NCBI GenBank assembly: GCA_029262315.1
Contig: JAJCZP010000237.1
Location: 25,926-89,925 of the forward strand
Length of the DNA: 64,000 bases
From: Deltaproteobacteria bacterium
GTDB taxonomy: Bacteria > Desulfobacterota > Binatia > UTPRO1
Direction: 5' to 3'
Made by a program: the position numbers and the translations under genes. Shown in pieces: positions 24,953 through 34,221 of this stretch; within the stretch, counting starts at the first letter, position 1, and each line of letters opens with the position of its first letter. Under the pieces are notes generated by a model. That model was not told the DNA's origin. It saw only the letters and a list, made by a program, of their open reading frames with translations, and did not search any database.

Positions 24953-25698
24953 GCGCCCGGGTCCGCTTCGACTTCGGAGAATGCACGGTCCTGGTCACCG
25001 GCGGCTCGAACGGGATTGGGCTCGCGATCGCCACGGCATTCGCAGACGCGGGAGCGGCCGTCACGATCACGGGCACCAAAGGACAGGCGGCGGACTACCC
25101 GCACGACCTGTCGCGTTTCACCTACCGCACACTCCAGCTCACCGACCCCGCCGCCATCGACACCCTCGCGGCATCACTTCCCGCGCTCGACGTCCTCGTC
25201 AACAACGCTGGCGCGGCGTTGCCTGGCGGCCGGGACGAGTGGCGTCCGGAGGTCTTCGAGGAGTCACTGCAGATTAATCTCGTCGGCGCGTTCCGTCTCG
25301 CCTCCGCAGTTCGCGATCGGCTCGGCGGCGCCCGGCTCGAGGGTGGCGGGGCGATCGTGAACCTCGCCTCCATGTCCTCGTACTTCGGCATCGCCATGGT
25401 CCCGGGCTACGGCGCCGCCAAGGCCGGGGTCGTGCAAATGACCAAAACGCTGGCGGCCACCTGGGCGACCGACGGCATTCGTGTCAACGCCGTCGCTCCC
25501 GGACACATCTCGACGAACATGACCGCACCGATGGAGTCGATCGAGAGCCTCGTGGCACCGATCATCGCACGGACGCCCATGCAACGTTGGGGGACCGCCG
25601 AAGAAATCTCCGGCGCCGTGTTGTTCCTGGCAAGCCCGGCAGCGGCATTCATCACCGGACAGACGCTCGCAGTCGACGGCGGGTATTCGATCGCATGA
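24949..25698 (+). CDS. SDR family oxidoreductase
   Basis: A 249-residue short-chain dehydrogenase: TGGSNGIG near residue 16, NNAGAA, the serine of LASMSS and the YGAAK motif. I chose ATG 24949 (ATGA overlap with the Gfo/Idh/MocA gene) because GGAGAAGG lies at the right distance upstream; ATG 24931 would add six residues. The C-terminus FITGQTLAVDGGYSIA is typical. Its stop overlaps the PhyH-like gene start, so the three are co-translated. Confidence 0.9.
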   Translation: MSARVRFDFGECTVLVTGGSNGIGLAIATAFADAGAAVTITGTKGQAADYPHDLSRFTYRTLQLTDPAAIDTLAASLPALDVLVNNAGAALPGGRDEWRPEVFEESLQINLVGAFRLASAVRDRLGGARLEGGGAIVNLASMSSYFGIAMVPGYGAAKAGVVQMTKTLAATWATDGIRVNAVAPGHISTNMTAPMESIESLVAPIIARTPMQRWGTAEEISGAVLFLASPAAAFITGQTLAVDGGYSIA

Positions 25699-26540
25699 GT
25701 ACTCCCGATCCTGGCCAACCACTCCGCCCGGTGACGGACGAGGAGATCGCCACCTTCGAACGCGACGGCGTCGTCTGTCTCCGACAGATCGTGCCCTCCC
25801 CGTGGATGGCGCGCATGGAGCGTGCGGTAGAGGACGCGATTCGCCACCAATCCACGACCGATCTCAGCGACCTCGCCCGCGGTCTGGGCACACCCGCCAG
25901 CGCGCCTGGCCGCTTCGTCGCGGGCATCGACCATTGGACGGCGCTCCCGGAATTCCGTGCCTTCGCGTGCGACTCACCGCTGCCGGCGATCGCCGCGGCA
26001 CTCATGCGCGCCAGCAAGATCAACCTCTACGAGGACAGTTTGCTCGTGAAAGAGCCGGGCACTGTCGAGCCGACCATGTTTCACCAGGATCTGGCGTACT
26101 TCCACGTCGAAGGTCAGCAGATCTGCACGGCCTGGTGTCCACTCGATCCCGCAACGCGGGCGACCGGCGCCGTCGGCTACGTGCGTGGCTCCCACCGCTG
26201 GAACCGGATGTTCAAACCGAACCTGTTCGTGAGCACCATGGCGATTCCCGATACCGAGGGTGAGGATCTCCCGGATGTCACCGCCCCCGGGAGCAACCAT
26301 GACATCGTCTATTTCGAGCTCGGCCCCGGCGACGTCACCTTCCACGACGCCCGCACGATCCACGGCGCCGACGGCAACGCCTCGACGGCGACACGCCGCC
26401 GCGCGATCTCGGTGCGGTACTGCGGCGACGATGCGCGCTACCACCTCCGCCCGGGCGCGCCACGAAAGCCGCACCACGACCGTGTACGAGAAGGCGACAT
26501 CCTCGACTGTGAGGAATGCCCGGTCGTCTGGCCGCGGTAG
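25695..26540 (+). CDS. phytanoyl-CoA dioxygenase (PhyH) family protein
   Basis: A 281-residue Fe(II)/2-oxoglutarate-dependent oxygenase. The facial triad is visible as His130-Asp132 in MFHQDLAY and His223 in ARTIHGADGN. The arginines of RRRAISVRY near residue 237 fit the 2-oxoglutarate carboxylate site. The N-terminal TFERDGVVCLRQIV is typical of PhyH proteins. It would hydroxylate a small molecule or acyl compound. It is the last gene of the rightward cluster, nine bases from the convergent membrane protein gene. Confidence 0.88.
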   Translation: MSTPDPGQPLRPVTDEEIATFERDGVVCLRQIVPSPWMARMERAVEDAIRHQSTTDLSDLARGLGTPASAPGRFVAGIDHWTALPEFRAFACDSPLPAIAAALMRASKINLYEDSLLVKEPGTVEPTMFHQDLAYFHVEGQQICTAWCPLDPATRATGAVGYVRGSHRWNRMFKPNLFVSTMAIPDTEGEDLPDVTAPGSNHDIVYFELGPGDVTFHDARTIHGADGNASTATRRRAISVRYCGDDARYHLRPGAPRKPHHDRVREGDILDCEECPVVWPR

Positions 26541-26549
26541 CGCCGAGCG

Positions 26550-28055
26550 TCAGCCCGTCGGCGTCAGGACGTACACCGTCCACTGACCGATTCGTCGCAC
26601 GTGACCGCCGCGGCTAGTGGTCAACCGCGCCAACCGGGCCCGCCGTGGGGGCGGCATATCGCTTCGCACGACGAGCATCCCCGGCGCATGTTCGTCCAGG
26701 TATGCCGCGAGCTCGCGTGGATCGGCGAGCATGGACGGCGCATGCCGATCACGCTTCGTACCCGGACGATCGAACACGAAGGCGTCAGGGAGCCCCGAAG
26801 CCGCCATGACCGCAAGGTACTCCCAATAGTGCCGCTCGAGGAGGATCGGCGCGTGGCCAGCGACCTTGCGAAGGAATCGTCCGGTCGCAATCGAGTCCGG
26901 GTGGAGCCCCACCTGCGCGCTCCGGATACGGGTCACATGGGTGGCAACCACGCCCAGCAGGATGCCGGCAGCCGCAACCGCGGCGATCGAGCGTTGCCAC
27001 CCGGGCCGCGCCACGCCGACGAAACGCCGGAGGCCCATGGCGAAGTAGGGACAGAGAAGGATCAGATACGGGAGGGCGTAGCGCCCAGGAGCCGCGCTCG
27101 GCGGGACGGAGATCACGTTGAACAGGGAGGCCGCAACCAACGCAACGCCAGCAACGCCCGCCGGCAGCATGCGGAAGCCCGGCGTTCCGCGAAACAGCGA
27201 GATGCCCACCATCGGCAGGGCGATCAGCAACAGCAGCCAATCCCTGCGCACGACGAGGGTTGGATAGTAGAGCAGCTTCTCCACGACGGACACATCGTAG
27301 CCGTCGCGAAACCAGCGGGTATATTCCGTGTGCTCGGCAATCCCCGCCCCGACGCTGCCCTCCATGACCCATGTCGCCGCGAGATAGTACGCAACGAACG
27401 TGAAGGAGAGCGCGCCATAGGCGATCAATCGCACGACACGACCGCGATCACCCGCGCGCACCGCCGCGAGGATGACCGGGAGTAGACACAACTGAACGCT
27501 GGCGATGAAGAGCCAACTGCTGATGTGAAACGCACTGGCACCGAAGAACGCCAGGCCCGCGAGCGCCAGGTCTCGGTCACGATGCGTCTCGAGCCAGCCA
27601 CAGAGATAGTAGATGCCCGCGACGAGGAACGTCAGGAAATAGACGTCGAGCATCGGCGTACCGCTCAATGCGACGTACCAGGGGTGGGACGCGAGGACGA
27701 TCACCGCGACCAGCGTGACGATCGGGTCGCCCCACAGACGCCGCACGAGCAAGGCGGCGTAGGCCATCAGCACACACGACGACAGAAAGACCGTGGCTCT
27801 CGGACCCGCGAGCGGATCGCCGAAGATCCAATGCGAGAAACCGTGCAGGTAGAGTTCCGCTGGCATCCACACGCCCGACCACCACACGATCTCGGGTGCG
27901 GCCGCCCAGCGTTGCGATCGGAGGGAGCGCGAGAACTCGTCGGCGCTCAGACTGACGAATCCGTGCTGTACGAGATACGCCAGCAAGACCGCTTGCAGCA
28001 GCAAGCCGCACAGTACGGTCAGGACGAACCCTACCGGACGGTCGCCGTATCGCAT
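26550..28055 (-). CDS. polytopic membrane protein, GT39/ArnT-like glycosyltransferase candidate
   Basis: The 501-residue product has about ten hydrophobic segments (for example VGFVLTVLCGLLLQAVLLAYL at the start and SIAAVAAAGILLGVVATHV near residue 370) and a soluble C-terminal ~110 residues. The first periplasmic loop contains an acidic pair in SADEFSRSL, where lipid-phosphate-sugar GT-C enzymes place their catalytic acid. The overall shape matches GT39/PMT-type proteins that use polyprenyl-phosphate sugars. The assignment is by topology only. It is divergent from the arylsulfotransferase-like gene. Confidence 0.65.
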   Translation of the reverse strand: MRYGDRPVGFVLTVLCGLLLQAVLLAYLVQHGFVSLSADEFSRSLRSQRWAAAPEIVWWSGVWMPAELYLHGFSHWIFGDPLAGPRATVFLSSCVLMAYAALLVRRLWGDPIVTLVAVIVLASHPWYVALSGTPMLDVYFLTFLVAGIYYLCGWLETHRDRDLALAGLAFFGASAFHISSWLFIASVQLCLLPVILAAVRAGDRGRVVRLIAYGALSFTFVAYYLAATWVMEGSVGAGIAEHTEYTRWFRDGYDVSVVEKLLYYPTLVVRRDWLLLLIALPMVGISLFRGTPGFRMLPAGVAGVALVAASLFNVISVPPSAAPGRYALPYLILLCPYFAMGLRRFVGVARPGWQRSIAAVAAAGILLGVVATHVTRIRSAQVGLHPDSIATGRFLRKVAGHAPILLERHYWEYLAVMAASGLPDAFVFDRPGTKRDRHAPSMLADPRELAAYLDEHAPGMLVVRSDMPPPRRARLARLTTSRGGHVRRIGQWTVYVLTPTG

Positions 28056-28141
28056 CCCGGCCCCCTACCGGTCCTCGATGTCGGGATCAACCACGTCTGG
28101 CCAGCTTGACCGCGCCGGAGGTCGATGGAATCCAGTCACAG

Positions 28142-29488
28142 ATGTTCGCACCGCGCATCGCCCGATACGGTCTCGTTGCCGTGGCCTTGGCTCTGATACT
28201 AGGCGGGGCGTATCTCCTCGGCGGCACTCCACGACCGCTCCCGGACGCGCCCGCCAGTGACACATCGGTTGATGCGGTCCAGCAGGCACGTCTACGCGCG
28301 CTCGGCTATCTCGGCTGGCACGAAGAGTCGCCCGCCGCGCTCGCCAAGAGCGGTGTCACCGTCCACCAACACGACCGCACGGCCCCAGGACTCAACCTGT
28401 ACTGCTCGGAGCCGAGCGGCGTCCTGCGCTTCATCGGCATGGACGGCACGGAGGTCCACACGATCGACCTGGGCATGGACGAGGACGCCGACCCCGACAA
28501 CTACTGCAAGGTCGCTACCCCTCACGGCGACGACACCATCGTCGCGGTGCTCGAGAATACCAAGCTCATCAAGTTCGGTCTCGACGGAAAGCCCCGCTGG
28601 GCGCTCGACCGCTCATTCCACCACGACGTCCAGGTCGGCGGCGACGGCCGAATCGTCGCCGTCGTGGGGCGCCAGATCGCCTCTGACGACTATTTCACTG
28701 AGCACGCGATCACCGACAGCGTGATCGTCATCCTGGACGCCAACGGCAAGTTCCTCCAGACGTTCTCGTTGGCCGCGCTGGTCGCCCGCGTGCCAGCCCT
28801 GCTGGAACGCGCCCACGCGCATCTCGACGATCCGTCGCCGCACTGGAAGGCCGACGAGGCAAACCTCCCGGATGAGGCCGGGGCCAAAGAACGAGAATGG
28901 CGCCGCCACGATGTGTTCCACGTCAATACCGTGGCACTGCTGCCGCGGGCGCTGCCCCTCCCCGACGGGGGCGAGGCACCCGCGGGCTCAATCCTGTTTT
29001 GCGCGCGACACCTGGACAGCATCGGCATCATCGATCCGACCACCGAAAACATCGTCTGGCATTGGGGTATCGGTGAGCTGCAGTGGCCGCACCATCCGAG
29101 CCTGCTCGCGAACGGGCACATCCTGGTGTTCGACAACGGCATCGCGCGCCAGCAATCGCGGTTGCTCGAGCTCGATCCGGCGACGAATGCGACCACGTGG
29201 CGCTACGAGCCAGGGCCGACGTTCTTCAGTCGCTCGCGCGGCAGTGCCCAGCGACTCCCAGGCGGCCACACCCTCGTGACCGAGTCGACCCGAGGGCGCG
29301 TCTTCGAGATCGACGAGGCCGGGGAGATCGTGTGGGAGTTCCTGAACCCCCACACCGACCCCGCGAGCGGGGCCCGCGCCACGATCTTCCGCATGACGAG
29401 GCTGCCCCCCGAAAGGGTACGCACGATGCACTGGCCCCCCAGCGCCCGTGCCCACCTCACAAAGCTCGGACTGCCAACCGACCACTGA
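28142..29488 (+). CDS. arylsulfotransferase (ASST)-like anchored beta-propeller protein
   Basis: From ATG 28142 the protein has 448 residues. It begins with an uncleaved anchor or signal (YGLVAVALALILGGAYLLGG) and continues as a beta-propeller-like protein. Repeating blades include GVLRFIGMDGTEVHTIDL, IVWHWGIGELQWPHHPSLL, GHILVFDNG and GHTLVTESTRGRVFEIDEAGEIVWEF, the phrasing typical of ASST/PQQ-like propellers. ASST enzymes move sulfate between phenols without PAPS through a histidine intermediate; which histidine would serve here is unclear. A TTG at 28106 gives a longer form. The protein should face the periplasm. Confidence 0.7.
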   Translation: MFAPRIARYGLVAVALALILGGAYLLGGTPRPLPDAPASDTSVDAVQQARLRALGYLGWHEESPAALAKSGVTVHQHDRTAPGLNLYCSEPSGVLRFIGMDGTEVHTIDLGMDEDADPDNYCKVATPHGDDTIVAVLENTKLIKFGLDGKPRWALDRSFHHDVQVGGDGRIVAVVGRQIASDDYFTEHAITDSVIVILDANGKFLQTFSLAALVARVPALLERAHAHLDDPSPHWKADEANLPDEAGAKEREWRRHDVFHVNTVALLPRALPLPDGGEAPAGSILFCARHLDSIGIIDPTTENIVWHWGIGELQWPHHPSLLANGHILVFDNGIARQQSRLLELDPATNATTWRYEPGPTFFSRSRGSAQRLPGGHTLVTESTRGRVFEIDEAGEIVWEFLNPHTDPASGARATIFRMTRLPPERVRTMHWPPSARAHLTKLGLPTDH

Positions 29489-29642
29489 ACCCTGCGACCA
29501 GCCCCGACCAATCAGCCCGCAGCGCCGTGCGGCCTCGACGGCCCTCGCGGTCGCGCCACCCGCCCAGCACGGAAGTTCGACCCGACACAGGGCGGCGCCC
29601 TTCTTTCGCCCGCGCGCAGGGGGGCATATTGTAGCGTCCGCC

Positions 29643-30389
29643 ATGCGACGCCTTCTCGTCTGTCAGCACGTCCCCTATGAGATCCTCGGAACGCTCGACC
29701 CGCTCCTGCGGCACGCTGGATTCCGCATCCGCTACGTGAATTTCGGGCGCGACCCCCATGCGCAGCCGACGATTGACGGCTACCAGGGCCTGATCGTGCT
29801 CGGCGGGCCGATGAACGTCGGCGAGGACGACCGTTATCCGCACCTCCGCACCGAGCAGACTCTCATCCGCAATGCCATCGAAGAAGGCGTGCCGGTTCTC
29901 GGGATCTGTCTCGGGGCGCAGCTCATCGCCGCCACTCTTGGGGCGACCATTCTGCCCGCGGCCGAGACCGAAATCGGCTGGTACGACGTCTCCCCGACCG
30001 AAGCGGCGCTCCAGGACCCGGTGCTCGGGCACCTCGGTGCCACAGAACGCCTGTTCCAGTGGCACGGCGATACGTTCGAGCTTCCCGATGGCGCGGTACA
30101 CTTGGCCGCGGGCACCTCGGTTCCCAACCAGGCGTTCCGATGGGGCGACAATGTGTACGGCTTCCAGTTCCATCTCGAGGTCGACCAACCGATGATCGAG
30201 CGCTGGCTGAAGGTGCCGCTCCATCTCGAACAGATCGCAGGCCTCGAAGGCAAGATCGACCCCGCCGAGATTCAGCGTGCAACCCCGCGGCACATCGATC
30301 GCCTGACGCAGCTGAGCGATCGCACGTTTGGCGCCTTCGTGGATCTCCTCGGGCGGCCACGCAAGCACCGCGCCCTGCCGTCGCGCTAA
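29643..30389 (+). CDS. class I glutamine amidotransferase-like protein
   Basis: A 248-residue stand-alone GATase1 domain. The nucleophile is Cys89 in GICLGAQLIA. The partner residues His177 and Glu179 lie in FQFHLEVD, so the catalytic triad is complete. GPMNVGEDDRYP resembles the GMP-synthase-like stand-alone group. It would release ammonia from glutamine or hydrolyse a gamma-glutamyl compound; no synthetase partner is adjacent. I start at ATG 29643; a TATTGT box ends ten bases upstream and there is no ribosome site. The upstream open frame extension is not homologous. Confidence 0.88.
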   Translation: MRRLLVCQHVPYEILGTLDPLLRHAGFRIRYVNFGRDPHAQPTIDGYQGLIVLGGPMNVGEDDRYPHLRTEQTLIRNAIEEGVPVLGICLGAQLIAATLGATILPAAETEIGWYDVSPTEAALQDPVLGHLGATERLFQWHGDTFELPDGAVHLAAGTSVPNQAFRWGDNVYGFQFHLEVDQPMIERWLKVPLHLEQIAGLEGKIDPAEIQRATPRHIDRLTQLSDRTFGAFVDLLGRPRKHRALPSR

Positions 30390-30408
30390 CGCTCCGCGCG
30401 CACGAGGA

Positions 30409-31488
30409 CTACGGCTTCACGAGAATCTTGACGTGATGCTCCGGGTTCGCCAGCTCCGCGAACGCACCTGGCACGCCCGCGAGCCCAATGCGCCCGGTCA
30501 CGAGTGGCCCGACATCGATACGCCCCTCCGCGAGCGCCCCGAGCGTCTCGGCGTACTCCTCGGCCGTGTAGTAGAATGCGAACCGCAGGCTGAGTTCTTT
30601 CCCGAGCGCGAAGACCGGACGGAACGCGTCCTGCTCCATGCACACACCGACGACGACGATCCGCGCGTACGAGGGCGCGCCGCGCACGATCTGGTCGATG
30701 ACGCCAGGAACCCCCACGCACTCGAAGACCACGGCGGGACGTAGTGGCGTGTCGGTCGGCGTCAGCAGATTCTGCACCGCGGCTTCCTCGTCGGAGCCAG
30801 CGACCGCGGCTTCAGCCCAACTCGCGTACGGCGACGTCGCCGCGGGGTCGACGACGACGTCCGCGCCTACAGCGGCGGCCTGCGCACGTCGCACCGCGGA
30901 GAAGTCCGCCGCGACGATGGGACTCGCCCCACGTAGCTTCAGGGCGGCGATCACCGCCAGGCCCACCGGGCCGCAGCCGATCACCAGGGGCACATCGCGC
31001 GGCGCGAGATCGCCGAGGCCGACCGCATGCAGACCGACCGCCATCGGCTCGGTCAGCGCCGCGAGTTCGGTCGGGAAGCCATTCGGGATCGGCAGCAGCA
31101 GATCGCTCGCAAGCACCATCAGTTCGCCGTAGCCACCGGGGACCTCGTTCGAGAACCCCACCGAGAGGATGCCCTGCGACCGGGGCAACAACGGCACCCC
31201 GCACACCGGCGTGCCCGCGGCGAGACGACGCTCCGTCCCGGGCCCGTAGTCGACGACCTCGCCCGCGAACTCGTGTCCCATGACAACGTCACGGGACAGA
31301 TCCATCACGTTGCGTGCACCCATCTCCTGCATCGACGCGACCAAAGCAGGCCCGTGCTGCGCGGCGTGCAGGTCCGAGCCGCAGATGCCGCACGCAACTG
31401 TTCGGACCAACACCTCCCCGGGTCCGGGCTCCGGATCGGGCAGGGTATCGACGGTCAAACTCGACCCTCGCATTACAACTGCGCGCAT
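30409..31488 (-). CDS. zinc-type medium-chain alcohol dehydrogenase-like protein
   Basis: A 359-residue MDR protein. Catalytic-zinc positions are in VACGICGSDLH and VVMGHEFAGEVV. The nucleotide fold VIGCGPVGLAVIAALK lies near residue 170 and is followed by VAADFS. The usual four-cysteine structural-zinc lobe is missing; that region reads GVPLLPRSQGILSVGF, so only the catalytic zinc should be present. It would oxidise an alcohol or polyol with NAD(P). I start at ATG 31488 (MRAVVMRGSS); upstream residues in frame are not homologous. It follows the lipoprotein gene on the same strand by 20 bases. Confidence 0.88.
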   Translation of the reverse strand: MRAVVMRGSSLTVDTLPDPEPGPGEVLVRTVACGICGSDLHAAQHGPALVASMQEMGARNVMDLSRDVVMGHEFAGEVVDYGPGTERRLAAGTPVCGVPLLPRSQGILSVGFSNEVPGGYGELMVLASDLLLPIPNGFPTELAALTEPMAVGLHAVGLGDLAPRDVPLVIGCGPVGLAVIAALKLRGASPIVAADFSAVRRAQAAAVGADVVVDPAATSPYASWAEAAVAGSDEEAAVQNLLTPTDTPLRPAVVFECVGVPGVIDQIVRGAPSYARIVVVGVCMEQDAFRPVFALGKELSLRFAFYYTAEEYAETLGALAEGRIDVGPLVTGRIGLAGVPGAFAELANPEHHVKILVKP

Positions 31489-31508
31489 GGTGTTCCTCCC
31501 TGAGTTCC

Positions 31509-32768
31509 CTAGCCGCCTGTCGGAGATGCGGCAATCAGCCGTGGTATGTAGAACGCGCGTGCCCGCTCTACCGCGCGCAGCGCATCGTCGAGATCGGCGG
31601 AGAGCACGTTGACGTTGTACGAGACGACGTTGGTGCCGGCGCCAACCCACGACGAGTGCGCCTTCGCCGCGTAGGCGAAGTACGGCACCCCCGCACAGCT
31701 CGCGCCCTCGTCCCCGATACGACCGATGCACCCTTCCGGCGGCGGGATCTCGTAGATGGGCCCGCGGGCGGTCCACGGACCCATGAGATCCGCGGCGGTG
31801 TACAACGCGATCGAGTGACTCATCCATTCGATCCGATACGTCATCCAGCCGAGACGTTCATCGAACGTGATCGTCGCTTCGGAGGTTCCCGGCAAGCCCG
31901 GGATCTCGTGCAACAGGCGCCTGTCGAACGCCGTCGTCCAGATCAGCTCCGCACTCGTCGCTGTCCGACGCTGGAGATACTCGGGCGCGAGCGCCCAGCT
32001 CTCGGCGGCGAGTGCACCCGTAGGGAACCTGGCAACGACCGTACCCATCCCCGTCGCGGAACCGAGGCGCCCAAAGAGATAAGCCACCCCATCCCTCGGG
32101 ACGAGCGCGGTCGCCCATGTCAACGCCGCCGTCTCCCCCGGGATGTCCGGCCACGTATTCGGCACCGGCGTTCGGTCGTACACCCAGTAGCGCGGAAGCG
32201 CCTCGGGATTGGTCACGCGAATGAGGACGTCGCCGAGCGACACGAGCCCCGCCTCACGCGTGTGACGGCTCGCGGCAACGAGCAAGACGCCATCCACGTA
32301 GGCCAACGAGAGTGGCCACAAGAACTCGCCGGGCGCTTCGGCCTCGAAAATCGGACGCGGCACGCCGTCGGCCGTTCGCCAATGGGTTTCGAGCGGAGTG
32401 AGCTCGCCATCCGACCGCCGCGTCATGACGCCCACGGTGTTCGCGATCATGCCGTGGGTCAGCCGATCGTCGACATCGCGATCGCAGTACGCGACGCCAC
32501 CGGAACAATCGTCGCGCACCGTCCCCAGCAAAGTGTCTCCGAAGATCCAGAGCCAACGATCGGGTCCGGCCTGGACCGACGACGCCACGTCGCCACCGAG
32601 CCACGCCAGCGCACCGGGCGCCGCGGGACGTGGATCGATGAGCCGCTGCCACTGCGGCGCCGCCGCGAAGGTGAGCGGGACATGCCGCGGCGGCTCGAGA
32701 ATGGGAGTTCGGGCAACACACCCGGCCGCCAGGGCGAGAGACACCAAGATCGCGAGTCGCCGCACCAC
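31509..32768 (-). CDS. lipoprotein with beta-propeller-like glycosidase/DUF4185 features
   Basis: Starting at GTG 32768 gives a 419-residue protein with RR, a hydrophobic stretch and lipobox ALAAGC (Cys17). The mature part has WLWIFGDTLLGTV, WPLSLAYVDGVLLVAAS and GPWTARGPIYEIP, phrases common in five-bladed propeller proteins and DUF4185. The cysteines in DDCSGGVAYCDRD and EGCIGRIGDEGASCAG may form disulfides. The open frame continues up to ATG 32855, but that stretch contains the perfect palindrome at 32803-32818, so I prefer the shorter form. Function is unknown; it may bind or cleave a polysaccharide. Confidence 0.65.
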   Translation of the reverse strand: MVRRLAILVSLALAAGCVARTPILEPPRHVPLTFAAAPQWQRLIDPRPAAPGALAWLGGDVASSVQAGPDRWLWIFGDTLLGTVRDDCSGGVAYCDRDVDDRLTHGMIANTVGVMTRRSDGELTPLETHWRTADGVPRPIFEAEAPGEFLWPLSLAYVDGVLLVAASRHTREAGLVSLGDVLIRVTNPEALPRYWVYDRTPVPNTWPDIPGETAALTWATALVPRDGVAYLFGRLGSATGMGTVVARFPTGALAAESWALAPEYLQRRTATSAELIWTTAFDRRLLHEIPGLPGTSEATITFDERLGWMTYRIEWMSHSIALYTAADLMGPWTARGPIYEIPPPEGCIGRIGDEGASCAGVPYFAYAAKAHSSWVGAGTNVVSYNVNVLSADLDDALRAVERARAFYIPRLIAASPTGG

Positions 32769-32802
32769 CGGGCGGATATCAGGACCCCGGCAAGCTCCCC
32801 AA

Positions 32803-32818
32803 ACAAACGAGCGTTTGT
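32803..32818. promoter_or_regulatory. TetR-type operator, copy 1
   Basis: ACAAACGAGCGTTTGT has perfect seven-base arms around two bases. The same arms occur at 48544-48559. It lies in the divergent 263-base region between the lipoprotein gene (start 32768) and the acyl-CoA dehydrogenase gene (start 33032). TTGTAT (32815-32820) and TAGAAC 16 bases later could be a rightward promoter that it overlaps. The cognate regulator is not identified. Confidence 0.65.
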
Positions 32819-33031
32819 ATAAATCGTGAGATCGGCTAGAACGATACACGAACACTCACGAAAGATTTCGACTCCCCATCCGCCCGCCGGGCGCGACCCA
32901 GCATATCTACGGCCATCCACAGATATTCAGGGGCTCCCATCCGGTGTGAGGTCGCTTGCGAGGTGAGCACCCTCGTGTACGACTATCAGACACTGCTCCC
33001 CGGACGGGGACCGACCCAGGAGGACGCGCGC

Positions 33032-34213
33032 GTGAATTTCGAGTTCAGCACCGATCAGAAGGCGATGGTCGAAGAGATCGACCAGTTCATCGAAGAGAAC
33101 CGTGACATCGAGGTCATGGATGTCGCGCGCGAAAACATGTCGCAGCTCGTCGACACGCCGCCACGACGCAAGTTCATGGCCAAGATCGGAGAGCGCGGCT
33201 GGCTCGGCATTACCTGGCCGAAGAAGTTTGGAGGCCAGGACGGAGAAGGCGTCTACGAGTACCTGCTAAACGAACGCCTCGCACGCGTCGGGGCGCCGCA
33301 GATCGGCAAGGGCGTCGGCATCATCGGCAAGACCATCATCCGACACGGCAACGACAAGTTGAAAGAAGAGTTCCTCCCGAAGATCCTCCGAAACGAGATC
33401 GAATTCGCGATCGGCTACAGCGAGCCGCAGGCCGGCTCGGATGCCGCCGCCATGGCGCTCAAGGCCACCCGCGACGGCGATGGCTGGCGCCTGAACGGGC
33501 AGAAGGTCTTCACGACCTCGGCGCACTTCGCCGACTGGTACTGGATCGGCGCCCGCACCGATCCGGACAAGCCGAAGCACCACGGGATCAGCGTCTTCCT
33601 CGTCCGCATGGACGATCCCGGCCTCACCATCCACCCGATGCCGACCATCGGCGACGAAATCACCAACCAGGTCTTCTTCGACAACGTCTACGTCGGCAAC
33701 GACTACCTCGTCGGCGAGATGAACAAGGGATTCCAGTACATCTCGGAGGCTCTCGATCTCGAGCGCTTCACGATGTTCACGTTTTCTCCGATCGAAGCCC
33801 GGGTAGAACTGCTGTGCGAGTACGTGCGCACCGAGACGCGGGACGGCGTCCCCCTCAAAGACGACCCGATCATCCGCCGGCAGGTTGCCGAGCTCGTCAC
33901 CGACACCGAAGTGGCACGCGTCCTCGGCTTGCGCTTCGTCGCCGCCTCGATGCGCGGCGGCGCGCCGCCGACGTGCGAAGCCTCGGCCTACAAACTCTAC
34001 GCCACCGAACTCTCGCGCCGCATCGCCAACGTCTCGATGGACATCGCGGGACCGGGCTCACAACTGCGCGTCAAGACCACGAGCGCCCCGATGGTAGGCC
34101 GCGCGGAGTCTACCTACCGCTACACCGTAATCGACACGATCGGCGGCGGCGCCTCGGAGATCCAGAAGAACATCATCGCGCGACGAAAGCTCGGCCTGCC
34201 GAGGAACTTCTAG
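33032..34213 (+). CDS. acyl-CoA dehydrogenase family protein
   Basis: A 393-residue flavoprotein that would introduce an alpha-beta double bond into an acyl-CoA. Features: NFEFSTDQKAM at the N-terminus, GYSEPQAGSDAAAM near residue 130 (FAD/substrate region), FNGQ-like RLNGQKVFTTSA, and the C-terminal DTIGGGASEIQKNIIARRKLG. I chose GTG 33032 because AGGAGG lies seven bases upstream and the N-terminus then matches the family; the frame stays open to GTG 32963. It is followed by a CoA transferase and a second, different acyl-CoA dehydrogenase. The pair may form a heteromeric enzyme. Confidence 0.88.
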   Translation: MNFEFSTDQKAMVEEIDQFIEENRDIEVMDVARENMSQLVDTPPRRKFMAKIGERGWLGITWPKKFGGQDGEGVYEYLLNERLARVGAPQIGKGVGIIGKTIIRHGNDKLKEEFLPKILRNEIEFAIGYSEPQAGSDAAAMALKATRDGDGWRLNGQKVFTTSAHFADWYWIGARTDPDKPKHHGISVFLVRMDDPGLTIHPMPTIGDEITNQVFFDNVYVGNDYLVGEMNKGFQYISEALDLERFTMFTFSPIEARVELLCEYVRTETRDGVPLKDDPIIRRQVAELVTDTEVARVLGLRFVAASMRGGAPPTCEASAYKLYATELSRRIANVSMDIAGPGSQLRVKTTSAPMVGRAESTYRYTVIDTIGGGASEIQKNIIARRKLGLPRNF

Positions 34214-34221
34214 AGCCTCCG

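Noticed and set aside
32769..32855. ATG-initiated 29-residue extension of the lipoprotein
   Set aside because: It would place the perfect palindrome inside the gene and spoil the short signal peptide preceding the lipobox.
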